46,108 bases of DNA from Paenibacillus dendritiformis (GTDB lineage: Bacteria > Bacillota > Bacilli > Paenibacillales > Paenibacillaceae), in contig NZ_LDIG01000166.1 in NCBI RefSeq assembly GCF_015845845.1, positions 1-46,108 of the forward strand, given 5' to 3'. Each line of letters opens with the position of its first letter. The stretch's first letter is position 1. Below, one piece after another: positions 35,300 through 43,856 of this stretch. Under the pieces are notes generated by a model that did no database searches, was not told where the DNA came from, and saw only the letters and a list, made by a program, of their open reading frames with translations. The position numbers and the translations under genes are program-made.

Positions 35300-38200
35300 T
35301 GTTGTACTCCAGATCAGGACACGTCGGCTGTTGGAGTCTGGACATGCGCCCCGGACCTTCCAGCAGCAGCACAGATGGCAATTGACGATTGTGCAGCCTG
35401 AGCAGTTGATAACCGATACCCGCGAGTCCAAGCATCAGTCCAGGAATTTGCTGTCTTCCAGGTATCCCGCATTTCCAATGCATTTGATTTTCCCGTACTT
35501 GCGCCAATATATAGTGACTCATGCCCTTCACAAACTTCTCCAGCCGCGCATCCTGAGTATCGTCTGCCGCGAGCATGATAAGCTCCAAATTCCCCATATC
35601 GCCATGACACAGCGAGTAGCTAACTTCGGTAAATCCGTCCTTCATCGTCTTATCCAGCGCTCTGTTGATATCCGCGGTGAGAACATCTGACTCGCGAATT
35701 CTGCTCGTTCCGATTCTTGCCAAGCCAATGCCAGGCGCACCATTGCACCAATACATCACGTGATGACCATCCGGAACCTCTCCTTGGGAAAACCGGAGGT
35801 CCAGCCAGTTATTTTCCTGCGGAAGGTACAAGCTATTCTCATATCGAATGCCTTCCATACTGGCCTCGTAATATTTGAGATCGCCTGTCGCTTCATATAA
35901 CCTCATAAGACTAAGGCAGATACCTGCACTCCCGTGCGCCAGACCGCTGAGCGGGATGGAATGAATGGACGAGGTAACCCATGAAATGCCGGTCTCCATC
36001 TGCTGCGATTTGTCCAAGAGACGCTGCCCGCATTTTATAGCGACATCCAACGCTTTAGGCGCATGAAACGCATGGTAGAAATCGACGCATGTCATCAGAG
36101 TGCCTGCGCAACCCGCGATAAGATCGAGATGCTCATCGGTATCAATAAGTTGTTCCAGTATATCCAACAGACGAATCGCTTTATCAGCCAGTACCGCTTC
36201 GCCTGTCAGCACTGCTTTGTGCAACAGAAGGTACAACAGCGAGCCATACCCCGTGAATACGGATACATTTTTATCAACGTTTCGCTCTATCATTTCCAAT
36301 GCCGTGTTGATGCACAAATCGGCAAAACGGTCATATTCCCTATTTCCGCTTGCCTGGGCCAAATAAATATAAAAATAGGCGATGCCCGTTACCCCGTTGT
36401 ACAACCCTAGTTCAGAGGATTTATAAATAAGCCGCTCATTGGCGTCCATCCCCATGCTAATCCATGATACCGTCTGGCCGTCATCCCCCAATACTGCAAT
36501 ATCTTTAATGTAATCTCCGATTCGAATCGCTTCTTCAAGAAACGCTTGCTTGTCAACGTCATTGTCCATATAGGGTTCAATTTGCTCCCATGAAACGCTC
36601 AACTTGCTTTTCTCCATCGTATAGGTGTCTTGCAACAAATATTTGGTCTGAACCGTTCTTTCGATAAATTCCCACTGCAGGTTTGCATCGTCTTCATTCA
36701 TTCGCTCGATCTTCTTCAACGTTGTCGTTATAATATCGGTAGAATAGGCATGGATGATCGCCTCATTGCATTGATGATGGTGCAGGGAAATGTCACCAAT
36801 TCTCGTACTGAACATCGGTATATCGCCGCTGGACAGATCGCTGCATTCGCACCGGATCGCTTGCGCTCGGTTCGGATCTTGCTTGAGCATCGCCCACAAA
36901 TGATCCAGCAACAAGTCCTTATCTACGCCGCTCTTCAAATATTTGGGGTGGTTGCTCGCTTCCAGCAAGGTGAAATAAGTAATGGTCGGCCGTATAATGG
37001 TACGCACTACGCAGCCGTGGAACCACTTATCAATGAAGGTTCCCAGTTCCTGCTTATGGGAGGAGATAAGCCGGTAGCATTGATAGAACCCGCGCTTGAC
37101 CAAATCCATATAGGTCCTCGGCGTAATCGGCTGGTTGTTGAAAGAAGGCAAGTGAGTATGCTTTTCAACCTCGATTTTGCTTCGCCGAATCTTCATCGTA
37201 TCTGTATTTTTATCAATAACTTCATACGTGCTTAACGTCTGCACCGTATCCCCTGCCAGGCCGCTAAGATCGCTATGGTACAGAAAATTGGCATCCAATG
37301 CAGGAAGCATATTGGTCTTCAATACCGAATCATTCAAAATAACGGCCGTTTTCTCAAGTGCGGAATATGCTGGCTTCTCCTCCATGCTGACGAAGGCTTG
37401 ATGATGGAATAATGACTCCAAATCGATCAGGAAAGGATGTTCGCCATGCGCAATAATATTTTCCATATGCATATCGGTTGCATTGGTTGCGTATAGCAAC
37501 GCAAGATACTGGCCCTGCCTTTCAAAATAACTCTCGACACCGCTTTCATCTATACATGCTTCATAGGCAATATATTCTTGCCACCCATACTCTCCTTTAT
37601 TGAGCATCCTCGTGATGCTGAAAGGTTTATGTATCCCCTTCTCATTCAACCATGCTAATAAATGTGCAAAACCCCTGTCTACAGACAAATCTCTTGGCTT
37701 GTAAATAAGATTGACTTGATTGGAAAATTCCAGCCGCAGCACACAAGCCCCCCCGTTGTGAATGTCACCGAGGAAATGAATATCAATCAATTTGTCAAGT
37801 CTAACTTGAAAAGCTTGTTCTATCTCACGCTTGTCGTGTATCAATCGTTGGATTACCGTCAACATGTTGGAATGGATGCGAATCAGGCTTTCACACAGCA
37901 TTCGAGCCAGCACGGGATATTCGCCCAGCAGGGCCAGAATGTCTTCATAGCTCCCCGTCTTTACTTGGGTAAACGACTTGTAGCGTTGATTCGGCGTCTC
38001 GCCTTGCAGTTCCTGGTGTAAGCGTGATTTATTTAACTCGTAAATTAATGTTTTTACAGAGAGGTGGAACACTTTGTCCATTACGATTTTCAAAACGATG
38101 CCAATCACTTTCCCTTTCCCTATCCACTCGACATCATCCAGCCCTTGCTCCAGCACGCGTATCGTTCGCTGAAGAAAGGGGTGCGTGAAGTCCATAAAAG

Positions 38201-38543
38201 GGATCTCTTCCTTGTTGACATAGAGATAAGTGTCCAGATTATACTGTTCTTGAGCCGTAAAGATTTGTACCAATTCTTGAAACCATGCTGCCTGAGAGCA
38301 GTCGTAAATCGTGTCAGGCGCATCTATGATCGCATAGAAGCAATCCGGGTCCATCCCGTCGGCAACAATCCGCTGCTCCAGCAAGTCGCGCTCCCCGAAA
38401 AATTTCTCTATCCACTGCTGCAACCTCACGGTATCTTGCGGCTGTTCCAGGTTGTCAGGAACGCGAACGATCTGCTCATAACGTTCCTTCACATTCAATG
38501 CTTCACCCCAACACGGATCGTCCAAGAGTTCCGTTATCCTCAT
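35292..38543 (-). CDS. lanM: Type 2 lanthipeptide synthetase LanM
   Basis: A 1083-aa bifunctional enzyme. The N-terminal dehydratase (about 1-680) shows FLGDIHNGGACVLRLEFSN, VNLIYKPRDLSVD and ATNATDMHMENIIAHGEHPF, the kinase-like fold that phosphorylates and dehydrates Ser and Thr. The C-terminal LanC-like cyclase (about 730-1083) has GLAHGSAGICLSLMRL and the zinc ligands in MYWCNGAPGIG (Cys) and SLCHGDMGN (Cys, His), all present. It modifies the precursor encoded at 38654-38836. ATG at 38543 is preceded by GGAG. The gene follows lanA after a strong hairpin and is coupled to lanT. Length is usual. Confidence 0.95.
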   Translation of the reverse strand: MRITELLDDPCWGEALNVKERYEQIVRVPDNLEQPQDTVRLQQWIEKFFGERDLLEQRIVADGMDPDCFYAIIDAPDTIYDCSQAAWFQELVQIFTAQEQYNLDTYLYVNKEEIPFMDFTHPFLQRTIRVLEQGLDDVEWIGKGKVIGIVLKIVMDKVFHLSVKTLIYELNKSRLHQELQGETPNQRYKSFTQVKTGSYEDILALLGEYPVLARMLCESLIRIHSNMLTVIQRLIHDKREIEQAFQVRLDKLIDIHFLGDIHNGGACVLRLEFSNQVNLIYKPRDLSVDRGFAHLLAWLNEKGIHKPFSITRMLNKGEYGWQEYIAYEACIDESGVESYFERQGQYLALLYATNATDMHMENIIAHGEHPFLIDLESLFHHQAFVSMEEKPAYSALEKTAVILNDSVLKTNMLPALDANFLYHSDLSGLAGDTVQTLSTYEVIDKNTDTMKIRRSKIEVEKHTHLPSFNNQPITPRTYMDLVKRGFYQCYRLISSHKQELGTFIDKWFHGCVVRTIIRPTITYFTLLEASNHPKYLKSGVDKDLLLDHLWAMLKQDPNRAQAIRCECSDLSSGDIPMFSTRIGDISLHHHQCNEAIIHAYSTDIITTTLKKIERMNEDDANLQWEFIERTVQTKYLLQDTYTMEKSKLSVSWEQIEPYMDNDVDKQAFLEEAIRIGDYIKDIAVLGDDGQTVSWISMGMDANERLIYKSSELGLYNGVTGIAYFYIYLAQASGNREYDRFADLCINTALEMIERNVDKNVSVFTGYGSLLYLLLHKAVLTGEAVLADKAIRLLDILEQLIDTDEHLDLIAGCAGTLMTCVDFYHAFHAPKALDVAIKCGQRLLDKSQQMETGISWVTSSIHSIPLSGLAHGSAGICLSLMRLYEATGDLKYYEASMEGIRYENSLYLPQENNWLDLRFSQGEVPDGHHVMYWCNGAPGIGLARIGTSRIRESDVLTADINRALDKTMKDGFTEVSYSLCHGDMGNLELIMLAADDTQDARLEKFVKGMSHYILAQVRENQMHWKCGIPGRQQIPGLMLGLAGIGYQLLRLHNRQLPSVLLLEGPGRMSRLQQPTCPDLEYNNA

Positions 38544-38595
38544 TGTTCCGTCTCCTTCACTGCAAAATAATGAAAGGCATGCCCTATAATGTGTT

Positions 38596-38640
38596 TGAGC
38601 ACATAACTGCTATGACGAGTCATAGCAAGTTATGTGCTCA
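38596..38640 (-). terminator. Long hairpin between lanA and lanM
   Basis: TGAGCACATAAC (38596-38607) pairs with GTTATGTGCTCA (38629-38640), and the inner TGCTATGA pairs with TCATAGCA around CGAG, giving about 20 pairs with one bulged A. On the minus strand no T run follows. I read it as a partial terminator or RNA-stabilising stem that keeps precursor mRNA in excess over lanM mRNA, a common layout in lantibiotic operons. Confidence 0.75.
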
Positions 38641-38653
38641 CCTTCAAGAACAA

Positions 38654-38836
38654 TTACTTGCAACAAGTAGCCCAGGATGATGGGGACACCGAGTTATAAT
38701 GGCATTCATGGCTGATGGTACAGATGATTCCGCCGCTTGCAAGAGCTTCCACACTGCCTGCCCCGGTAAGCGTCATGAGCTCCTCATCATTGATGTCTTC
38801 AATTGCTTTCAATGCTTCCAGATCGAAATGCTTCAT
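38654..38836 (-). CDS. lanA: Lanthipeptide precursor, lacticin 481-like (LanA)
   Basis: A 60-aa precursor. ATG at 38836 follows AGGAGG; the frame is open further upstream but without a ribosome site. The leader ends in EELMTLTGA (18-26), the ELxxLxGA pattern of type 2 leaders, so LanT should cut after Ala26. A second possible site is Gly35-Gly36. The core has CTISHEC (39-45), like the TISHEC ring A of lacticin 481, then NSV (48-50) and the C-terminal TCCK. Differences from lacticin 481 are an extra Cys39 before the ring, two more residues between Ser49 and the CC pair, and a Ser-rich VSPSSW segment. It contains four Cys and several Ser/Thr for rings. The mature product is predicted to block cell wall synthesis, by family. 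Confidence 0.9.
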   Translation of the reverse strand: MKHFDLEALKAIEDINDEELMTLTGAGSVEALASGGIICTISHECHYNSVSPSSWATCCK

Positions 38837-39173
38837 AGACCTGACACCTCCTTGATCGCTGTAATATATGTATTCGCTTAAATAAGCGTATACACCAGGA
38901 TTGAGATGCTTCCTTCTGCCGGCAGCAGTCATAGGTTATCTGGTAGAATAGCCCGCGATTGATGATGAAGAGGTTGGAAAGTGCATAGACACAGCATATT
39001 CAAAAATTGAAGACCTCAGTAAGCGATAGTCAAATCCGTGCAGGTAAGTATAAGGGAGAGTTTATATATTCCTTATATTTCAATTAAAGTAATGTAAAAC
39101 CCTTATATATTTATATTATCATAGATGTATTATTTTGTAAATAATATTTTTTTATTCTCTTTTTCCTTCCTAT
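38837..39173 (-). promoter_or_regulatory. lanA upstream region with palindrome and AT-rich repeats
   Basis: No gene is seen in these 337 bases. A weak promoter candidate on the minus strand is TTGACT (39028-39033), a 17-base gap and TCAATT (39005-39010), which leaves a 160-base leader. In that leader CGCTTA/TAAGCG (38875-38888) is a palindrome close to the ribosome site. At 39061-39120 the word CTTATAT recurs in an AT-rich stretch, which could bind the neighbouring response regulator. Confidence 0.4.
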
Positions 39174-40571
39174 TTATCCTTCTCCCGCAGAACCATAGCT
39201 GGACAGTTCAATCATTGCCCGTACGCCTTGTCCGGTATCACTGTCCAATACCAACCGTCCGCCGTGAGCCTGGGCAATTCTCGCCACCATCGGCAATCCT
39301 AAGCCGTGACCGTTCGGAAGCGGATCCGGCCGGGTAGAAGTATACAAAAGCTCGACGACATTCGCCAGCTCTCTGCGCGGAATGCCGCCGCCATTGTCAG
39401 CTACAATGAATTGACAAGTGCCGTGACCGGACTCACGGCGAACGATCAGCTTGATGACGCATCCGGCCGGATTATGGTCTATGCTGTTCTGCACCAAGTT
39501 CGTAACGGCCCGCAGGAGCAGCTTCTGATCCGCCTCTACCTGAATGTTCTCGTCCATGACCTTCACCTCTATCGTAAATCGCTCATCAAGCCCGTGATTC
39601 AAATAGTCTGCTGCTATCTGTCTGGCAAGAGCGGACAAGCGAGTCGGCTTGACGTTCAAGGGCTGCATATCATATTCCAACTTGGATACAAGATTCAGAT
39701 CATTGACCAGTGAACGAAGCTTCTCTCCTTGTTGGCGGATGATGGCCGCTTGCTGTCTCTGCTCTTCAGACACGGCCTCATTCTCCTCCAGGGCGCTGGC
39801 ATAGCCCAGAATCATCGATAGCGGTGTGCGAATATCATGAGAGATTCCGGCAATCCAATTGGAACGCGCTTCATTGCGGGCGCGAAGAGCAACATGCTTT
39901 TCTTGCAGCATTTCGGCGGTGTCATTGATGCTTTTGGCAAGATGGCCGAATATACCTTTCTCCTCCACATGCACGGCTTCCTCCTTGCCCAGAGCATGCA
40001 CCACACCTGCAAGCGGCTTCAAAGACTGGGCAAGACGGGTACCGATAATAATGGACAGCATGCAGCCAAGCGCAATATTGCCCAATAGCAGAAACAATGT
40101 CCGCTTAGGAAGAGAGCTTACCCAAGAGGCAAGAAAAGAAAATTGATACTTGGCGTAACTGTTCTTCGGGTAGCCGATGACAACCAATCCATCCGGTACT
40201 TCCCATACAAATACCGGATATCCCTGCAAGTAATGCCGGGAAAACTTCGCCACCTCAGTCAATGTATAAGAACGCGGCACTTCTTCCGGCAAGCGGTGTT
40301 CCCAGATCACGTCCCCGTCCGGATTGAGCAGCATGCCCCAAGCCTGGTTCTCCGCCAGCAATTCTTCGGCTCGACCATGCAATTCATAGCTTCCATCCTT
40401 CCGCCGCAAATGATCCGCTACGTACTCCAGTACAGACTGCGGGGAGTGCCCGCTATTTATTTCCTTGAAGATGAACAGGCTCAACATGACCGCATTCAAT
40501 ACGATCATTCCGGCAAAAATGGCGAATGTAATCCCCGTAAAGCGGCGAATAATGCGGATAACGTCATCCAT
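39174..40571 (-). CDS. Sensor histidine kinase, probable lanthipeptide regulator
   Basis: A 465-aa membrane kinase. The first membrane segment is near residue 15-37 and the second near 160-180, enclosing an outer domain of about 120 residues. A HAMP-like linker, the H-box GISHDIRTPLSMI, the N-box NLVQNSIDHNPAG and the G-boxes DNGGGIP and GHGLGLPMV follow. I choose ATG at 40571, with AAGGAG about 10 bases upstream, over an in-frame TTG at 40592 inside the regulator gene. It follows the response regulator by 4 bases and precedes lanA, so control of the lanthipeptide genes is likely. A LanK-like or a cell wall-stress sensor are both possible. Confidence 0.85.
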   Translation of the reverse strand: MDDVIRIIRRFTGITFAIFAGMIVLNAVMLSLFIFKEINSGHSPQSVLEYVADHLRRKDGSYELHGRAEELLAENQAWGMLLNPDGDVIWEHRLPEEVPRSYTLTEVAKFSRHYLQGYPVFVWEVPDGLVVIGYPKNSYAKYQFSFLASWVSSLPKRTLFLLLGNIALGCMLSIIIGTRLAQSLKPLAGVVHALGKEEAVHVEEKGIFGHLAKSINDTAEMLQEKHVALRARNEARSNWIAGISHDIRTPLSMILGYASALEENEAVSEEQRQQAAIIRQQGEKLRSLVNDLNLVSKLEYDMQPLNVKPTRLSALARQIAADYLNHGLDERFTIEVKVMDENIQVEADQKLLLRAVTNLVQNSIDHNPAGCVIKLIVRRESGHGTCQFIVADNGGGIPRRELANVVELLYTSTRPDPLPNGHGLGLPMVARIAQAHGGRLVLDSDTGQGVRAMIELSSYGSAGEG

Positions 40572-40575
40572 CGGC

Positions 40576-41292
40576 TTACGGCTCCTTAACAATCAATTTG
40601 TAGCCGAGACCTCTTACGGTAAGGAGACTGCGCGGCTTGGAAGGATTGGACTCAATCTTCTCTCTAATTCGCCGAATGTGCACCATTAATGTATTCTCAT
40701 ACCCGATGTCGACATCTCCCCATCCTGCCTGAAATAACGCATCCGTTGTCACAATTCTTCCCCGGTTCTCATACAGTTCCACCAGCAGGGCATGTTCCTT
40801 CGCAGTCAACGGCTGTTCTCCGTGCTCACGGTGCACGATTGCACTCTCCAGGTCTACCGTACAGTCCTCCAATTGAAAGGTTGGCAATCGCTCTCGTTCC
40901 TGCGGCTGATAGGCTCGTTTCAGAATGGCGTTCAGCCGAAGTATCAGTTCACGCAGCAAAAAGGGCTTCACGATGTAATCGTCTGCCCCAAGTCCAAGCC
41001 CAAGCAGACGATCTTCATCTTCTCCGCGGGCAGACAGAAACAGCACAGGTATGCTGGAGAACTGACGTATAGCTGTCAACAAAGCAAATCCATCCTGATC
41101 GGGCAGCATCACGTCTAATATCGCGATATCCGGCTTATCTATGCGACAAATGGCTAATGCAGTCTCGCTATTGGGTGCTGCATAAATTCGATAATACCCC
41201 TCTTTGCGCAGCAGCATATCAATCATGGTTCGAATATCCAAATCATCGTCCACAATAAGTATTTTTTTGTTTTTGAGATTCTCCATGTTCAT
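40576..41292 (-). CDS. OmpR-family response regulator, probable lanthipeptide regulator
   Basis: A 238-aa regulator. The receiver has the acidic pair in LIVDDDLDIR, the phospho-accepting Asp in IAILDVMLPDQDG and Lys in DYIVKPF. The C-terminal winged helix has LTAKEHALLVELYENRGRIV and NTLMVHIRRIREKIE, then RSLLTVRGLGYKLI, the OmpR/PhoB pattern. Starts at 41292 or 41286 (two close ATGs) have GGGG upstream. It is followed by its kinase. Its gene order before lanA suggests direct control of the lan promoter. Confidence 0.88.
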   Translation of the reverse strand: MNMENLKNKKILIVDDDLDIRTMIDMLLRKEGYYRIYAAPNSETALAICRIDKPDIAILDVMLPDQDGFALLTAIRQFSSIPVLFLSARGEDEDRLLGLGLGADDYIVKPFLLRELILRLNAILKRAYQPQERERLPTFQLEDCTVDLESAIVHREHGEQPLTAKEHALLVELYENRGRIVTTDALFQAGWGDVDIGYENTLMVHIRRIREKIESNPSKPRSLLTVRGLGYKLIVKEP

Positions 41293-41452
41293 TCCCCTGC
41301 CTTTTCATGCTAAGTCATTACATTCGACAAGAAGGAAATATATCCTTCCATTTAATTTACTGGCAGACTGCTCCAATTGCGCACGGCCCGATATTGGACG
41401 TCGCTACTGGATAAAGCCGACAAGCGCTAAGTCTTGCTCGATCGGCCTATCT

Positions 41453-41510
41453 GTTTATCTGTGTGATCGAAAAAACAGAGAGTCCAATCGGATGAACTCC
41501 CTGCCATGTA
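41453..41510 (-). repeat. Terminator-like repeat, copy 2
   Basis: On the minus strand CAGGGAGT pairs with ACTCTCTG (one wobble), then T6. It is a clear relative of 9380-9448: CAGGGAG, ATTGGACTCTCTGTTTTT and the base pattern ATCAC after it are shared. Here no minus-strand gene lies upstream: the WYL gene is on the plus strand and the response regulator begins 161 bases downstream. It is either an orphan repeat or a leader attenuator for the regulator genes. The rest of 41293-41595 shows no gene. Confidence 0.65.
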
Positions 41511-41595
41511 TTGCGAAGGAAATTACTTCATACTTTCTAATTTTGTTCGCCTGCTACAATAAATGGAACAGCAATAGAAGGAAAGGGGAAAAACA

Positions 41596-42906
41596 GTGGC
41601 AAAGGAGAGCTTTGATAAGGAAATTCAAGTTCTGCGCATGCTGATGCTGACGAGCGGGGCCTATAACCGGCAGCAGTTCGCAGAACGGCTCGGAATTTCT
41701 GTACATACTTTTGATAAGACAACTCGCCGCTTGAAGGAGATAGCTGCGGCTGCCTATCCGCAGTCCATGCCTACACAGAGCCAGGAGCTGTCGGAGGCGC
41801 TCCGGCATAGCTGCTATGACACGAAGGAGCCGGTCCTCATGTTCTTATTCCGCGCCAAGTCGTTGAAGGAATCCGAATCCTTGCGCATCTCGATCATCTT
41901 GGAGGCGCTGCATGAGCAGGCAATGACGGTGACAGAGCTGATGGAAATATGCTGCAGCAGAACCCCGGCAGATGTGGCTATGCCGGATGAGAAGACGATT
42001 CGATCCGACCTGAAATATCTTGAAGCGGTCGGTGTAGTCTGCAAAGAGAATGCTGCTCGCCCTTATCGCTATCGCTTGCACAATGAGCTCTTGCATCAAC
42101 TGTCGGCCGAAGAGCTCTCCGATGTATATGACTTCGTGGATGTGATGGCGAATACGCAGGTGCCTTCGGTCCAAGGATATCTGCTGCGGGATGTCTTGAA
42201 GAGACAATTGATGCTCATTCATGAAGGAAGCGGCATTCCCGATCCTCTCATTTACAAATACCACTACCCTTCTCGAATTTTGGACGAGGCCCATCTGTTC
42301 ATCCTCCTGCGGGCGATTCGCAATCACCGAAGGATACGTTTCCTTTATTTCTCGCCCAAGGCCGAGAAGAGCTATGCAGCACAACAGACGAACCCGCGCT
42401 TCGAGCGGGAGGCCGAAGGAAAATGGCACAAAACATGCCCTCTTAAAATTGTGTACGATCATCAGTACGGGCGTTGGTATTTGCTCAGCAGCGACCGGGC
42501 AGGGATTCGCAAATTCCGTATGGAAGGGATAACACAGCTCGAAGAGGCGGAATCCGTGCCGGAAGAGGCCTTTCAGCAGAACACGGCAGCCATGATGGAC
42601 AAGCTTCAGAGAAGCTGGTTAATCGATACCGGCCGCCCCGTGAAGGTGCGCGCCCGCTTTTATCATCCGGAACCCGATGAACCGAATTTCATCAAGCAGC
42701 GGGTCCAACTGCAAGGTCAGTGGGGAGAAATCGTCGAGGAAGATGAGCATTCCTTCGTCTACGAGATTACGGTAAATGGCATTATGGAGATCAAGCCATG
42801 GCTTCGAAGCTTCGGATCGAGCTGCGAAGTGCTTGAACCCCGGCATCTTCGCAAAGAATTGATCGAGGAATGGAAGGAGATCGCCGCGTATTATGAATCC
42901 ATTTGA
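41596..42906 (+). CDS. WYL-domain transcriptional regulator (first of pair)
   Basis: A 436-aa regulator. An N-terminal helix-turn-helix (NRQQFAERLGISVHTFDKTTRR) and a second winged-helix-like part are followed by a WYL domain: IKIVYDHQYGR-like region (KIVYDHQYGRWYLLSSDRAG) with WYL visible, then a C-terminal extension (RARFYHPEPDEPNFIKQR). WYL domains bind ligands or nucleic acids and often regulate defence or DNA-damage genes. Start GTG at 41596 follows AAGGGG by about 8 bases. It overlaps the next gene by 14 bases. The target genes are not evident. Confidence 0.83.
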   Translation: MAKESFDKEIQVLRMLMLTSGAYNRQQFAERLGISVHTFDKTTRRLKEIAAAAYPQSMPTQSQELSEALRHSCYDTKEPVLMFLFRAKSLKESESLRISIILEALHEQAMTVTELMEICCSRTPADVAMPDEKTIRSDLKYLEAVGVVCKENAARPYRYRLHNELLHQLSAEELSDVYDFVDVMANTQVPSVQGYLLRDVLKRQLMLIHEGSGIPDPLIYKYHYPSRILDEAHLFILLRAIRNHRRIRFLYFSPKAEKSYAAQQTNPRFEREAEGKWHKTCPLKIVYDHQYGRWYLLSSDRAGIRKFRMEGITQLEEAESVPEEAFQQNTAAMMDKLQRSWLIDTGRPVKVRARFYHPEPDEPNFIKQRVQLQGQWGEIVEEDEHSFVYEITVNGIMEIKPWLRSFGSSCEVLEPRHLRKELIEEWKEIAAYYESI

Positions 42907-43693
42907 AAAAATCTTCAACTACCAAATTCTCTCCCGGCTGGAGGAGGCCGGAACGCTGATCGTTACCTCCCAGGAACGGGCTTGGTTGAAGACGATGCTG
43001 GCGCATCCTGCGGCTGCCGAGGCGTTCCCGGAAGAGACGCTGGCCAAGTTGAACCGCATCCTTCACGCGGAAGTGATGATGGATACTTCTCATCATCTCA
43101 TCGAGAAGGCCAAAAGCAAGGAAAAGCATGTTTATCACCCGCTGCTTCGTCCTTTGCGGCGATATATTGCAGCACAGATGGGGATTCGGATCAGCTACGT
43201 GGTCCGAACCGGCCGTGTACATACGGAACACGAGGGCTTTCCTTATCAATTGGAATACTCCATGATCAAGCGGGAGTGGTACCTGCTCTGGTACCATCTT
43301 CGGCAGCGGAGACTTATGTCCACGAAGCTGAGCAGCATTCTCTCGCTGTCCGAGGAACCGGTTCCGCCATCGGAGACGGAGCGCATTCTTGATCAACTCG
43401 CCCAACTCAAGCATCCGCACAAGTCCGAAATCGTCATTGAAGTGATTCGCGATTATAATCAAGAGCTGTCCCGTATTTTGTACGCCTTCTCCTGCTTCGA
43501 GAAGAACGTGGTCTACGACGAGGAGCATAATACGTACCAGATTCAAATTTTTCTTCCTCGAGACGAAGTGGAGTTCCTCTTAACTAAAATTCGCTTTCTC
43601 GGAAAGCGCATCCGCGTCATGAAAGGTTCGTATGTGAAGAAGCGGATGCGGGAAGCGGCAGCCATGGCGCTGGAACGGTACAAGAGCGAGTAA
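42893..43693 (+). CDS. WYL-domain protein (second of pair)
   Basis: A 266-aa protein coupled by overlap to the first WYL gene. It lacks the N-terminal helix-turn-helix of its partner. The centre has ISYVVRTGRVHTEHEGFPYQ and the WYL-like SMIKREWYLLWYHLRQRRLM; the C-terminal part has VEFLLTKIRFLGKRIRVM as in the WYL C-terminal extension. I infer it works with the first protein as a heteromer, with DNA binding supplied by the partner. ATG at 42893 is within the end of the partner gene. Confidence 0.78.
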   Translation: MNPFEKIFNYQILSRLEEAGTLIVTSQERAWLKTMLAHPAAAEAFPEETLAKLNRILHAEVMMDTSHHLIEKAKSKEKHVYHPLLRPLRRYIAAQMGIRISYVVRTGRVHTEHEGFPYQLEYSMIKREWYLLWYHLRQRRLMSTKLSSILSLSEEPVPPSETERILDQLAQLKHPHKSEIVIEVIRDYNQELSRILYAFSCFEKNVVYDEEHNTYQIQIFLPRDEVEFLLTKIRFLGKRIRVMKGSYVKKRMREAAAMALERYKSE

Positions 43694-43726
43694 GACGATG
43701 AAAAGCAACATCAAAATCGAGCAGGA

Positions 43727-43741
43727 GGGGGCCTAGCCCCC
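43727..43741 (+). terminator. Short GC hairpin after the WYL pair
   Basis: GGGGGC (43727-43732) pairs with GCCCCC (43736-43741) around CTA, 34 bases past the stop. No T run follows, so it is at best a weak terminator. Confidence 0.45.
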
Positions 43742-43776
43742 GACCTCTTACATCACTGCATTCTGCACAAAGTATG

Positions 43777-43828
43777 TTGACTTAACCAGACTACAGTTGT
43801 AACATGATTTGTAACTACATACGTAGTT
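43777..43828 (+). promoter_or_regulatory. Promoter with BlaI-type operators
   Basis: TTGACT (43777-43782), a 17-base gap and TAACAT (43800-43805) make a good promoter. The sequence ACTACAGTTGTA (43790-43801) overlaps the spacer and -10, and AACTAC/GTAGTT (43813-43828, spacer ATAC) follows directly. Both carry the TACA...TGTA/GTAGT pattern bound by BlaI/MecI/CopY repressors, so the following repressor probably controls itself. Confidence 0.75.
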
Positions 43829-43856
43829 TTTCACGTTGATTTTGGAGGTTGTATAC

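Noticed and set aside
35300..35431. Longer LanT starting inside lanM
   Set aside because: The extra 44 residues are Cys-rich out-of-frame lanM sequence; C39 transporters begin close to the MPERT start.
38837..38932. N-terminal extension giving a 92-aa lanthipeptide precursor
   Set aside because: No ribosome site at the upstream start, whereas AGGAGG stands before ATG 38836 and the 60-aa form has a standard leader.
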